A stretch of DNA of 17,881 bases from Pseudomonadota bacterium (GCA_023402015.1 JAEXCU010000017.1:1-17881), one strand, 5' to 3'; shown: positions 7,301-14,778, counted from the first letter of the stretch. Notes: generated from the letters alone by a model not told the origin. Translations and numbers: made by a program.

Positions 7301-10165
7301 AATAACGTTTATGGAACGGTCCGCATCGCGATTAATATATCCCAAATCAGATTTTGCGCGATATCCAATCAGATATTTTGCATCTGATGCGCGGGTGGTG
7401 ATGTTGGTTTGAACGCTGCGTCCACTGTCGCCTTCATATCCCCGAATATTCAGTGATAACATATATGTACCCGCTGGAATTGTGCGGTTAAAATTGATGT
7501 TTAATTTTGCAATGCCGTTGTCATCGGTGTTCACATCGGCCAGTTCCTGGGTAAATGTTTGACCGGTTCTAAACGTATTTTCCGCCAGGCCCGTGTCAGA
7601 TATAAAATTATCCGCAAATATATAATCTGGGTATTCGGTAAATGTGAAATTAATCGGCCGCAGTGTTGCGCGCGCAGAAATTTTGCGATTTGTGGCGGGT
7701 GTGCCGAACAAATTGCGCAGTGATACAGATGCCTGTAAATTGTCAGGGGAAACCCAACCCGTGTCGTTCGCGCCAATAATATTTGCAGTGATTTTCAATG
7801 TATCGGCAACAAATTCTTCAACGCGGAATGTTGTGGTGCCCAACATATCCTGGGGTCTGTTCTTGGAATTCAGGGAATATACGTGGACACTGTAATCGCC
7901 CAATGTGGCCGATTCGGAAATCTGATATTTAATATCAAACATTCCATCGGATTTCAGCGAAAACGTTTTTTCCAAAACGCTGCGACCGCGCGGGTCAGAA
8001 ATTTCAAATTTTACGGGAATCCCAGACAAAGATTTAAATGTTTTATCTTTGACGATGCCGCCGATAATTACACCTTCGCCGGGGCGATAAATACCACGAT
8101 CTGAAAACAAAAATGCATTTAATGTATTTGAATCACTGGCATAAACACCGTCTATGGCAAATTTGGAATAATCTGTGCGTAAACTGTATGCATTATATGG
8201 AATAAATGAAACATCGTTTCCACGACGTGCAACAATGGCAACTGGTTCACGCGCATTTTTATATTCAGACCATGCCAATTTGGGAATGTCCGCGCGGCCT
8301 GTTGCGTTCGTGCGTCCGGTCCATACCGGATTACCATTGCGACCCAAAACAGATATTTCCGTGTCGCCGGCCGGCGTTCCGTCGGACAGACGTGCCACAA
8401 AAACAGATGACGTTTCGTCCAAATTTACCTTGCGAATAATTCCCATATCTGTCAGTAAAATTAAACGCTTGTCATTATAATTGGCGGCGGATTCAGATGC
8501 CCCGGTTTGAATGATAAATATTCCCGTTTTGTCATTGCCGGTTTTATCCAAATAATCACCCAAATCCACAGATGCATAATTTGTTCTTTTGATTGATGCA
8601 TTGGCAAATGAAATGCGTTTTTGGAAAACAACCGACATATCATATACACCAAATGCCCATGATTTAAATTCAATATTGGGGGCAAAGACATTATATACCT
8701 GGGAAATCAAGTGATTGATTTCAGATGATTTTACTTTGTATAAATTCACATATGCCACATCTGCGCCACCACGTGCCATAATGCCCAATTTTTTATCGCC
8801 CGCCATGGACAGCAATGCGCCACTGCCTGCGATTTTTACGGTCCGTTCGGGGTATGGGACAGACAAAACGGATTGGGATGGGTTTTTCAATACAAAACCG
8901 CCGGATGATTTTATCCCATTGTTAATTGACACATAAATAAACCGGTCATTTTTGTCAGATACATCATATGAGAATGCGTATTGATAAACACCATTTGGAT
9001 TAACAAAATCAACCGGTGTAATGGTCAGTTTTTTTGATTTTTTAATTAATTCAGGTGTGATTTCATCCGGCGCCCATTTGTGAATGCGATTGTCTTGTTT
9101 TTCATCCGCGTCCCGGAATTTTGGCAACAAATATGCATTCACCGCAGTGCCCCAGTCTGTGTTTGCCGCGGCGGCCGCGGTTGTGTTAATTAAAATTAAC
9201 TGTTGAGCATTATTATCATTGTCATCGGCAACGGTTGTGTTAATTGATGCAACCTTGAATATATTATCAGCAGACGCGATTGTTGTATGCGCCGTTAATT
9301 TTTTTGTTTTGGAATTACCCTGGGATGCCGGGATACGGTTCAGTTTCAGACGTATAACCTGGGGGGTATCCGTGATTGCAACCGGCGCAGTTGTTATAAA
9401 TACTGTGCGATTAAATCTGTCAAACTTTACATCAAAATCCAGTTTTTCATCGTCCAGTTTTACATTTATTTTGTCATTAAAATCGCGCGTGTCTATGGGA
9501 TAGTTAAATGATATAACGGCAATGCCCATAACAGATTTTTTTGCAGATGGAACCGGATAAGTATTAAAACTGTCAATTTTTGCAACAATTGGTTCGGTGG
9601 TAAATGACACATCGCGCGAATCGATTTCTACGTCGGAATTAAACGCCGCAGAATTAATTTTCACAGTGAATTTTTTATCCGCCGGCCAATCTGATTCCGG
9701 GGTAAATGCAATGGCGTACGGACTGCGAATCGTCCATTTGCCACGTATAAATGGACTGATTTTTACGTTTTTCGCCAAATCAGCATCTGTCAGGTCCATT
9801 TTAAATGCGCCCTGATAAGGCCCGGATTTCCAATCGTATGAAATGACCAATGGTTGAATTGTGGATAATTCACGGGAATTGTTGACATCTGGAATATTAT
9901 TGTCAGAAACAAACGACATGGCATTGCCGTCCACAAATGTCATTGCGCTGGGATTATTTGTCTGAACATTCAAAATGGTTTTGTCGGGTGCAGTCATTGT
10001 TGCGCGCCACCAAATTAATACACCCAATGCCACCAAGAATAGGCATGCCGTCCCAATTGCAATTTTTTTCCAGACGTGCATTTTGGTTTTTGTGGTCGCA
10101 ACGCGTGAATTGGCGGCCCGCGATACGGCCCGGTTTTTGGTGGATTTGCCAGATTTTTGCGTCAT
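4361..10165 (-). CDS. yfhM: Bacterial alpha-2-macroglobulin, membrane-anchored protease trap
   Basis: A periplasmic protease inhibitor of 1934 residues. The start at 10165 (MTQKSGK) follows a strong AAGGAAAGGGA Shine-Dalgarno. A basic tail and one hydrophobic segment (about 35-53) predict an inner-membrane anchor with the rest in the periplasm; no lipobox is seen, unlike the E. coli lipoprotein YfhM. Visible parts are tandem beta-rich macroglobulin domains, the family's DRGIYRPGEGV motif near residue 688, a Gly/Asp-rich linker near 1245 that precedes a PVAFFVGP segment, and the helical thioester domain with CTEQ at Cys1488. The Cys-Glu-Gln thioester residues are intact, so it should covalently capture attacking proteases after bait cleavage. 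A CxxC pair lies near the C-terminus (QCPKC). It is the first gene of an operon with pbpC. Likely targets are host or competitor proteases (inference). It is larger than the E. coli protein, which has about 1650 residues. Confidence 0.95.
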   Translation of the reverse strand: MTQKSGKSTKNRAVSRAANSRVATTKTKMHVWKKIAIGTACLFLVALGVLIWWRATMTAPDKTILNVQTNNPSAMTFVDGNAMSFVSDNNIPDVNNSRELSTIQPLVISYDWKSGPYQGAFKMDLTDADLAKNVKISPFIRGKWTIRSPYAIAFTPESDWPADKKFTVKINSAAFNSDVEIDSRDVSFTTEPIVAKIDSFNTYPVPSAKKSVMGIAVISFNYPIDTRDFNDKINVKLDDEKLDFDVKFDRFNRTVFITTAPVAITDTPQVIRLKLNRIPASQGNSKTKKLTAHTTIASADNIFKVASINTTVADDNDNNAQQLILINTTAAAAANTDWGTAVNAYLLPKFRDADEKQDNRIHKWAPDEITPELIKKSKKLTITPVDFVNPNGVYQYAFSYDVSDKNDRFIYVSINNGIKSSGGFVLKNPSQSVLSVPYPERTVKIAGSGALLSMAGDKKLGIMARGGADVAYVNLYKVKSSEINHLISQVYNVFAPNIEFKSWAFGVYDMSVVFQKRISFANASIKRTNYASVDLGDYLDKTGNDKTGIFIIQTGASESAANYNDKRLILLTDMGIIRKVNLDETSSVFVARLSDGTPAGDTEISVLGRNGNPVWTGRTNATGRADIPKLAWSEYKNAREPVAIVARRGNDVSFIPYNAYSLRTDYSKFAIDGVYASDSNTLNAFLFSDRGIYRPGEGVIIGGIVKDKTFKSLSGIPVKFEISDPRGRSVLEKTFSLKSDGMFDIKYQISESATLGDYSVHVYSLNSKNRPQDMLGTTTFRVEEFVADTLKITANIIGANDTGWVSPDNLQASVSLRNLFGTPATNRKISARATLRPINFTFTEYPDYIFADNFISDTGLAENTFRTGQTFTQELADVNTDDNGIAKLNINFNRTIPAGTYMLSLNIRGYEGDSGRSVQTNITTRASDAKYLIGYRAKSDLGYINRDADRSINVIAVDHTGTKTTATDLTLRLVKRENLTSLVKDYNDYYKYQTVTRDKVISQEKINISNSGRDINLNTKNGGTYFLQILDASDKILMNVKYFVAASENVAMETDTPAEMKIKLNAGEYAPGDDIAINITAPYAGSGLITIERDRVYAYRWFQTDKTSSIQHITVPDGFSGTGYVNVSFVRDLSSRDIFTTPYAYAVAPFATNIGSHKIGVKLSAPKIVRDDKLTVEYETNQPARLMLFAVNTGILQVAKYQIPNPLAHFFKKSALQVDTFQILSLLLPEYKILHEFAKTGGGDFDGGSGDVNQILNNPFGRRTQPPVAFFVGPITTTAGVREKITFDIPQYFNGDISVFAVAANDYAVGAADTNVKIQSPVVISTTAPLMTAPGDTFNINTVITNLTDNDDATRAIVSVRATDNITLIGTTTAEFDLNRSAEKLLTFGAAAGNAPGNAEIVITAKLLDKNNKIIAQRENTTTMSIRPTTTYTTKIRTGLLNSKSENITNFQTDMYAQDAVRQLFVSANASALIRPLFEYLAHYDFPCTEQIVSRTLPYVLAPNDAVLGTTFDKSAHIVDATLQQLKNRQNDDGSFNLWTGGAMGRDNGANANTAYLTSYVVQFLTLAQENGFNVSKDMLGRAVDYLRDFAGNTITDNAYANSAAYAIYVITQNGYVSTSYIDIFEEYANKNMKNWESGLSGAYIAASYKMLKQDEKADRLINKFKLSENDKFQYISDLNNNVANNAIYYYLMNRYFHGVLPGADTVIMSYINGGEYSSFTSAAVIMGLGGRAAVSDNDLSELSILADGAPISGNVRDGQYSADIQATAKKLTVQCPKCTSQSSLFYTLMQQGYPTESHTASNGIEIIRHYYDINGNRITSGKVGDTITVKIFVRTRGETNYVQNGAIIDMMPGGFIPDTASITGDPEFYQVREDRIVIFSDFSRTEQTFTYNAQLGAAGTFAIPAIQALNLYNPQINATGETGTFTVYNDAEK

Positions 10166-10253
10166 AAAATTCCCTTTCCTTGATACAGATATCATAAAAA
10201 GCCGTACATAAAAATACAAGTTAATAATTAAATTTTTGTTCCTAGGGAATTTT
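10166..10253. repeat. Inverted repeat flanking the divergent promoter region
   Basis: AAAATTCCCT at 10166-10175 is the exact inverse of AGGGAATTTT at 10244-10253. Allowing four extra T bases in the right arm, the symmetry continues into ATGAC on both sides (the start codon at 10165 on the minus strand and the ATG at 10258 on the plus strand). The enclosed 68 bp hold the predicted minus-strand promoter. The arms may be only similar translation-initiation sequences, but their position beside an invertase gene makes an invertible segment worth testing. Confidence 0.6.
10191..10219 (-). promoter_or_regulatory. Predicted promoter of the alpha-2-macroglobulin/pbpC operon
   Basis: On the minus strand, TTGTAT (10219-10214) and TATGAT (10196-10191) are separated by exactly 17 bp. 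Transcription would begin near 10184, leaving a leader of about 20 nt that contains the Shine-Dalgarno. The -10 matches consensus at five of six bases and the -35 at three of six. The whole promoter lies between the arms of the inverted repeat at 10166-10175 and 10244-10253. Confidence 0.5.
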
Positions 10254-10335
10254 TTTTATGACCATTTATAATAACGGGGAGCCCTTAGGTGGGGATTGGG
10301 AAGCATGTATTTGCCAGACCAAAAGGAGTGATGTT

Positions 10336-10965
10336 GTGATTTATGGCTATATACGTGTGTCAACTGACCACCAAACGACAGAAAACCAACGGTTTGAGAT
10401 TCAAAAGTTTTGTGAAAAACAAGACTTGGTCATAGACTGCTGGATCGAAGAAACAATTTCTGCCACCAAAGACCTGAATAAACGTAAATTGGGACGGTTG
10501 ATAAAACGTATTCAAAAGGATGATTTGATAATTGCGTCAGAATTATCGCGACTGGGGCGTAATTTATTGCAGATTATGAGTATACTGCATCATTGTATGA
10601 ATATCGGCGCGAAAATTTGGACAATCAAGGACAATTATCGTTTGGGGTCGGATATAACCAGCAAAGTGTTGGCATTTGCATTTGGTCTGTCCGCGGAAAT
10701 TGAAAGAAACCTGATTTCACAACGTACCAAAGAGGCCCTGGCGCGCGTAAAGTCCGAAGGCAAGCATATTGGCCGCCCCCACGGCAGTCGCAATGTATGC
10801 AAACTGGAAGGGCGTGAAAAATATATTTCCCAAAAATTAGAGGCCGGCAGCAGTCGCCATGAAATCGCACGACGTTTGCGGGTTCATCGTGATACGCTTA
10901 GCAAGTTTATAGAGGTTCGCAATATTGACCCAAACAAACCTGTTGCCCCAACGGTCGTAATTTAA
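10336..10965 (+). CDS. Serine recombinase, Mpi-like DNA invertase
   Basis: A small site-specific recombinase of 209 residues. The N-terminal resolvase/invertase domain shows YIRVST with the catalytic serine, then SELSRLGRN, and AEIERNLISQRT at the long E helix; GRP follows in the linker, and a C-terminal helix-turn-helix (roughly 160-200, with HEIARRLRVHRDTLSKF) should bind DNA. It forms a covalent serine-DNA link and exchanges strands at paired short sites. The sequence strongly recalls Mpi of Bacteroides, which flips many promoters. I prefer the GTG at 10336, because AAGGAG sits 7 nt upstream and family members start at this point; an in-frame ATG at 10258 (with AGGGA before it) would add 26 unmatched residues. 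A TATAAT at 10267-10272 could serve a transcript starting after that ATG. The gene ends in a 4-bp overlap with the convergent subtilase. Confidence 0.9.
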   Translation: MIYGYIRVSTDHQTTENQRFEIQKFCEKQDLVIDCWIEETISATKDLNKRKLGRLIKRIQKDDLIIASELSRLGRNLLQIMSILHHCMNIGAKIWTIKDNYRLGSDITSKVLAFAFGLSAEIERNLISQRTKEALARVKSEGKHIGRPHGSRNVCKLEGREKYISQKLEAGSSRHEIARRLRVHRDTLSKFIEVRNIDPNKPVAPTVVI

Positions 10966-12797
10966 AACCGAAATGTATGTTTGGCCATAATAAAGAATTC
11001 GTCTGTTCCATACGGATTGTCAATGAAACTGGCGGTTAAATATTTATATTTAACGGAATATTCAATTGCCGGTTTTGATGTCATGTCAATCTGATAATTA
11101 TTGTATATGATTGTTCCGTCTGCTATGCGCCCCGCGGGCAGGCGTAAATTCATATTTCCCGAAATAATTGTTTCAGGGATTGCAACAGAAAATGTCCATT
11201 CCCCATATCGTGCGCCCACGGCAATGGACGCAGTATAAACATTTGAAAAAGATGTTATCATTGAATTGGGCGATGCCTTGGGGGCACCGAAACCAAACCG
11301 GGTGCGCTGGAATAATTCAAATTCGCCAACCTGAAAATCATTTTTGGTTCCGATGAAACTGACCAGGTTTTGTTTTTCACTTTGCAGGAATCCGTCCCCC
11401 AGAACAAAATCACTGCGTTTTAATCCAAATTCCATATTACCAATTGTTGCGGCGGATATTTCATCACCCCCACGCAGACGTTCAAAACCGCGTCCTGGAT
11501 TTTTAATCGTTATATTGTCATTTAAATTTGCACTGAATGCGCGGCCGAATTGATCAAAGTATGCAAATTTTAACCCCGATGATTTAATATTATGACCAAT
11601 TGTCCCCGATACGCGCGCAGTACGTAATGGTTGCATCATATTGTTGTCCAGTGGAACCAATGCTGCGCCAACCGGGCGTGTGGCACGTTCCAAATCCAAC
11701 ATTCCATGACCATATATTTCGTCCACCCCCGGCGCGCCCAAATCGCGTGCGGTGGCAAACAGTAATGCCGTTATTTCAGGCGATGTCATGTATGGGAATG
11801 CTTCGCGTATCACGGCAATGGCCGCCGATACGATTGGTGCGGCAAAACTGGTGCCACTGGCCAATGTTTTACCTGTATCCAGATTGGTTCCAGGGGCCGT
11901 AATGCAATAATCCTGGGTAATGCCGCAGGCGTTGCTGTAATCGGCCAGGGCACCGGTATCACTGTCCCAGGCCACAACATTAATAAAATGACCACGTAAT
12001 TCAGGTACCACAATCGGCATCGCGGACAGTGCGCTGGATTGCGCTTTGTCATAATCGTTGCCGGCGGCCCAAACGAAAATTGCATCGTGCGATGTGGCGG
12101 CGTTGGCGATTTGGTTAACAAAGTTTTTATCTGTAATCGCAACCAACTGGGCGCGGGTGCGCAATTGGTTCGCGCGCATTTCTACGGACCAACTGGCATT
12201 ATATATATTGGCCGTGCCCGCCGCGGCGATTTTGTTGCCAATTTCACCATAGGACAAGAATTTCATATTCTGGTCTGTGATTTTATACGATTTTACAACC
12301 GCATCCGGTGCCACGTTGCCGGATGCAAACGCTGCAACCGTCGCGCCATGCCATGTATCAGTACCGGCATCTAAAACTGCAATTTCAGAACCACGGCCGG
12401 TATAACCACGTGCCAGGGAATACGCCAAACGAATATCATTATATTGATTAATGTTGCGATTATATCCGGCGGTATTCATGGCATTTGCCAAACGAATGGA
12501 ATCAACGTCGCCGCCAACCATATTATATGTCTGCATTGTGGGTTGAACATTTGGCGTGGTACCGGCCCCCCCGTTGGACCCGCCGGATGACCCACCCGCG
12601 GCAAACCCCAATGCGGCCGCAACACCGCCCAGCAAACCCGCACCGCCCAAAACCGGCATGGTTGCACCGGCAAAGAAACTGCACTTTTCAGGATGATTTT
12701 TGCGATATGCTTTGTTGCTGCAATCCGATGCGATTGCCTGGGACGCAATTGTCATGCCGCATAAAAAGATTGAAAAAATCCTACGTTCTAACTTCAT
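10962..12797 (-). CDS. Subtilisin-like serine protease with autotransporter-like C-terminus
   Basis: The protein has 611 residues. A signal peptide (about 1-24, ending near AIAS) is followed by a short segment with two cysteines and a Gly/Ala-rich hydrophobic stretch (about 43-80). The S8 peptidase domain (about 100-365) shows Asp143 in AVLDAG, His150 in WHGATVA, oxyanion Asn247 in AAGND, and Ser317 in SGTSFAAP; it ends with YGHGMLDLERA, as in autotransporter subtilases. Asp and His are only seven residues apart, whereas about 30 is usual. The remaining 240 residues include FDQFGRAFSANL, a motif type seen before autotransporter barrels, and the chain ends in HTFRF, the terminal-Phe signature of outer-membrane beta-barrels. 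It is therefore probably an outer-membrane-anchored or self-transported protease. The ATG at 12797 lies 6 nt after a -10 box, implying a leaderless mRNA. Confidence 0.88.
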   Translation of the reverse strand: MKLERRIFSIFLCGMTIASQAIASDCSNKAYRKNHPEKCSFFAGATMPVLGGAGLLGGVAAALGFAAGGSSGGSNGGAGTTPNVQPTMQTYNMVGGDVDSIRLANAMNTAGYNRNINQYNDIRLAYSLARGYTGRGSEIAVLDAGTDTWHGATVAAFASGNVAPDAVVKSYKITDQNMKFLSYGEIGNKIAAAGTANIYNASWSVEMRANQLRTRAQLVAITDKNFVNQIANAATSHDAIFVWAAGNDYDKAQSSALSAMPIVVPELRGHFINVVAWDSDTGALADYSNACGITQDYCITAPGTNLDTGKTLASGTSFAAPIVSAAIAVIREAFPYMTSPEITALLFATARDLGAPGVDEIYGHGMLDLERATRPVGAALVPLDNNMMQPLRTARVSGTIGHNIKSSGLKFAYFDQFGRAFSANLNDNITIKNPGRGFERLRGGDEISAATIGNMEFGLKRSDFVLGDGFLQSEKQNLVSFIGTKNDFQVGEFELFQRTRFGFGAPKASPNSMITSFSNVYTASIAVGARYGEWTFSVAIPETIISGNMNLRLPAGRIADGTIIYNNYQIDMTSKPAIEYSVKYKYLTASFIDNPYGTDEFFIMAKHTFRF

Positions 12798-12803
12798 ACT
12801 TAA

Positions 12804-12831
12804 AATATAATACATAAAAAATATTTGTCAA
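12804..12831 (-). promoter_or_regulatory. Strong promoter of the subtilase, leaderless
   Basis: On the minus strand, a perfect TTGACA (12831-12826) and TATATT (12809-12804) are 16 bp apart. Only six bases (TTAAGT) separate the -10 from the ATG at 12797, so the expected first transcribed base is at or next to the A of the start codon. No Shine-Dalgarno could fit in such an mRNA. The alternative ATG at 12815 lies inside the promoter spacer. Confidence 0.75.
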
Positions 12832-12888
12832 CCGCATTTGATAATTTTGTGTTTAAAATAATTTGCGGGTGTAAATGCCAATTTTTTC

Positions 12889-12917
12889 TTGATTTTTTGG
12901 GGCAGGTGGTCTATTAT
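12889..12917 (+). promoter_or_regulatory. Promoter of the rpsB-tsf operon
   Basis: TTGATT (12889-12894) and TATTAT (12912-12917) are spaced by 17 bp; four of six and five of six bases match consensus. Transcription should start near A12924, giving a leader of about 109 nt before rpsB. The intervening G-rich spacer is unremarkable. Confidence 0.75.
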
Positions 12918-12923
12918 TCGGCT

Positions 12924-13032
12924 ACGCGCGTTTCGCGTGAAGAACACAGTCGTTGGGCTTAACTTTCTGTCCAAATTGAAAATTTGGTTTTTTTACCCAC
13001 GACAAGGATAACAACAGAAAAAGGATATTATC
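12924..13032 (+). promoter_or_regulatory. Structured rpsB leader with attenuator-like hairpin
   Basis: Three nested elements are visible. A 5-bp hairpin, ACGCG/CGCGT, is at 12924-12938. An 8-bp helix with one bulged U can form between 12949-12957 (GTCGTTGGG) and 12996-13003 (CCCACGAC). Inside it, CCAAATT-GAA-AATTTGG (12971-12987) is followed by seven T (12988-12994), the shape of an intrinsic terminator. Long structured leaders are common regulators of S2 operons, often with S2 as the repressor; whether this one works by attenuation, S2 binding or both is inference. The Shine-Dalgarno AAGGA (13021-13025) lies outside these helices. Confidence 0.6.
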
Positions 13033-13881
13033 ATGGCATTGCCAACATTTACTATGAAACAACTGATGGAATCCGGGGTGCATTTTGGGCATCATACACG
13101 CCGCTGGAACCCGTTAATGACACCGTACGTTTATGGTGTAAAAGATAAAATTCACATTATTAATTTGAATAAGACCGCACCGTTGTTGCATCGCGCATTG
13201 GTCGCACTGGAAGCCATCACGGCCGCCGGTGGCAAGGTTTTGTTTGTCGCGACTAAGCATCAGGCCAAAGATATCGTCAAAGATGCGGCTGAACGTTGCG
13301 GACAATTCTATGTAAACAATCGCTGGTTGGGTGGTATGTTGACCAACTGGACAACTGTTTCCCAGTCTATCCGTCGCCTGAAAAAAATGGAAAGCGACAT
13401 TGAAAATGCAGAAAAATTGGGTCTGACCAAGAAAGAAGTTGGTGTTATGACCAAAGAAGTTGAAAAACTGCGTGGTATTTTCGGCGGTATTTTGGAAATG
13501 CATGGCACACCCCAGGCAATGGTTGTTATTGACGTTCCTCGTGAAATCAACGCGGTCCGCGAAGCGAAAAACCTGGACATTCCGACAATTGCGATTTGCG
13601 ATACAAATGCAAATCCAGAAATTGTTGATTATCCGGTTCCGGGAAATGATGATTCTGCGCGTGCGACACAGTTGTATTGCGATTTGTTCGTAGATGCGAT
13701 TTTGTCCGGTATTGAAAAACGCCTGGGTGGCGTTGCCGGCAAGAAAGTTGAATCTGACATGCTGGTGGTTGCCGACAATTACGAAGCAGAAATCAAAGAA
13801 AAAGAAGCCCGTGCAAAATCTAAAATGACCGAAGCCCGTGCAGAACGCCGCGGTAAATTGGCTGAAAAGGCGGATAAATAA
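13033..13881 (+). CDS. rpsB: 30S ribosomal protein S2
   Basis: Protein of 282 residues in the small ribosomal subunit, needed for assembly of S1 and S21 near the platform. The N-terminus MKQLMESGVHFGHHTRRWNP is the S2 signature, followed by the conserved NNRWLGGMLTNW and a PREINAVREAKNLDIPTIAICDTN block. The ATG at 13033 follows AAGGA at a 7-nt spacing. The C-terminal 40 or so residues are highly charged (Lys, Glu, Arg, Ala) and probably a helical extension beyond the E. coli form. It is the first gene of the classic rpsB-tsf operon, with its own promoter and structured leader; tsf begins 27 bp downstream. Confidence 0.99.
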   Translation: MALPTFTMKQLMESGVHFGHHTRRWNPLMTPYVYGVKDKIHIINLNKTAPLLHRALVALEAITAAGGKVLFVATKHQAKDIVKDAAERCGQFYVNNRWLGGMLTNWTTVSQSIRRLKKMESDIENAEKLGLTKKEVGVMTKEVEKLRGIFGGILEMHGTPQAMVVIDVPREINAVREAKNLDIPTIAICDTNANPEIVDYPVPGNDDSARATQLYCDLFVDAILSGIEKRLGGVAGKKVESDMLVVADNYEAEIKEKEARAKSKMTEARAERRGKLAEKADK

Positions 13882-13908
13882 TCAATACAAAATATGGGAG
13901 AAAATACA

Positions 13909-14778
13909 ATGGCAGAAATTACAGCAAAATTAATACAGCAACTGCGTGAAAAAACATCCGCGGGTATGATGGATTGTAAAAAAGCCTTGGCCGAAAACAA
14001 TGGTGATATTGAGGCTGCTGCCGATTGGTTGCGCCAGAAAGGTATTGTCAAAGCGGCATCCAAGGCCGGTCGTGTTGCGGCATCTGGGTTGGTTACCGTT
14101 GTAAAATGCGACGACATGGGTTGTGTTGTTGAATTGAACGCGGAAACAGACTTTGTTGCAAAAAATGACAAATTCCAGAAATTGGTTGCCGACGTTGCCG
14201 CCAAAGCCGCGGAATTAAAGGGTGATTTTGAAGCAACAATGAACGCAGTCAAAGAAGACATTGCCGCAACAATTGCGACAATTGGTGAAAACATGAACCT
14301 GCGTCGTATTGCCAAGGTTTCTGGCGACCATATTTACACATACATCCACAATGCATTGGTTCCGGGCATGGGCCAGATTGGTGTTGCGGTTGCAATTAAC
14401 GGTGATTCTGAAAAAATTGATGAAATAGGTTCCAAAATCGCAATGCATATTGCGGCGAACAAACCTGAATTCATGACAATTGCAGATGTTGACCCGGCGG
14501 CCGTTGAACGTGAAAAGAAAGTGTTCATTGAATCTGGTGCAACAAATGGTAAACCGGAACAGGTTGTTGAAAAAATGGTTAATGGCCGTATTCAGAAATA
14601 CTATGCCGAAACCGTTCTGGAAGAACAGCCGTTCGTTATGGATCCGTCCAAAACTGTAAAACAGGTTATTGACGAAGCAGGTGGTAAATTGGCCGGCTTT
14701 GCATACTTTGTTTTGGGTGAAGGCATTGAAAAACGCGAAGACAACTTGGCCGACGAAGTGGCCAAAATGCTGGCGTAA
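13909..14778 (+). CDS. tsf: Elongation factor Ts
   Basis: Cytoplasmic guanine-nucleotide exchange factor for EF-Tu, 289 residues. The N-terminal UBA-like helical module contains LREKTSAGMMDCKKAL, the family's best-known motif, followed by the core with NAETDFVAKNDKF, which inserts residues that displace Mg and GDP from EF-Tu. Two core subdomains and a C-terminal helical tail follow, as in full-length bacterial EF-Ts. I start at 13909 because GGGAG (13896-13900) lies 8 nt before it; an in-frame ATG at 13894 would place that motif inside the coding region. It ends the rpsB operon at a strong terminator. The pyrH-frr genes that often follow tsf are absent. Confidence 0.99.
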   Translation: MAEITAKLIQQLREKTSAGMMDCKKALAENNGDIEAAADWLRQKGIVKAASKAGRVAASGLVTVVKCDDMGCVVELNAETDFVAKNDKFQKLVADVAAKAAELKGDFEATMNAVKEDIAATIATIGENMNLRRIAKVSGDHIYTYIHNALVPGMGQIGVAVAINGDSEKIDEIGSKIAMHIAANKPEFMTIADVDPAAVEREKKVFIESGATNGKPEQVVEKMVNGRIQKYYAETVLEEQPFVMDPSKTVKQVIDEAGGKLAGFAYFVLGEGIEKREDNLADEVAKMLA

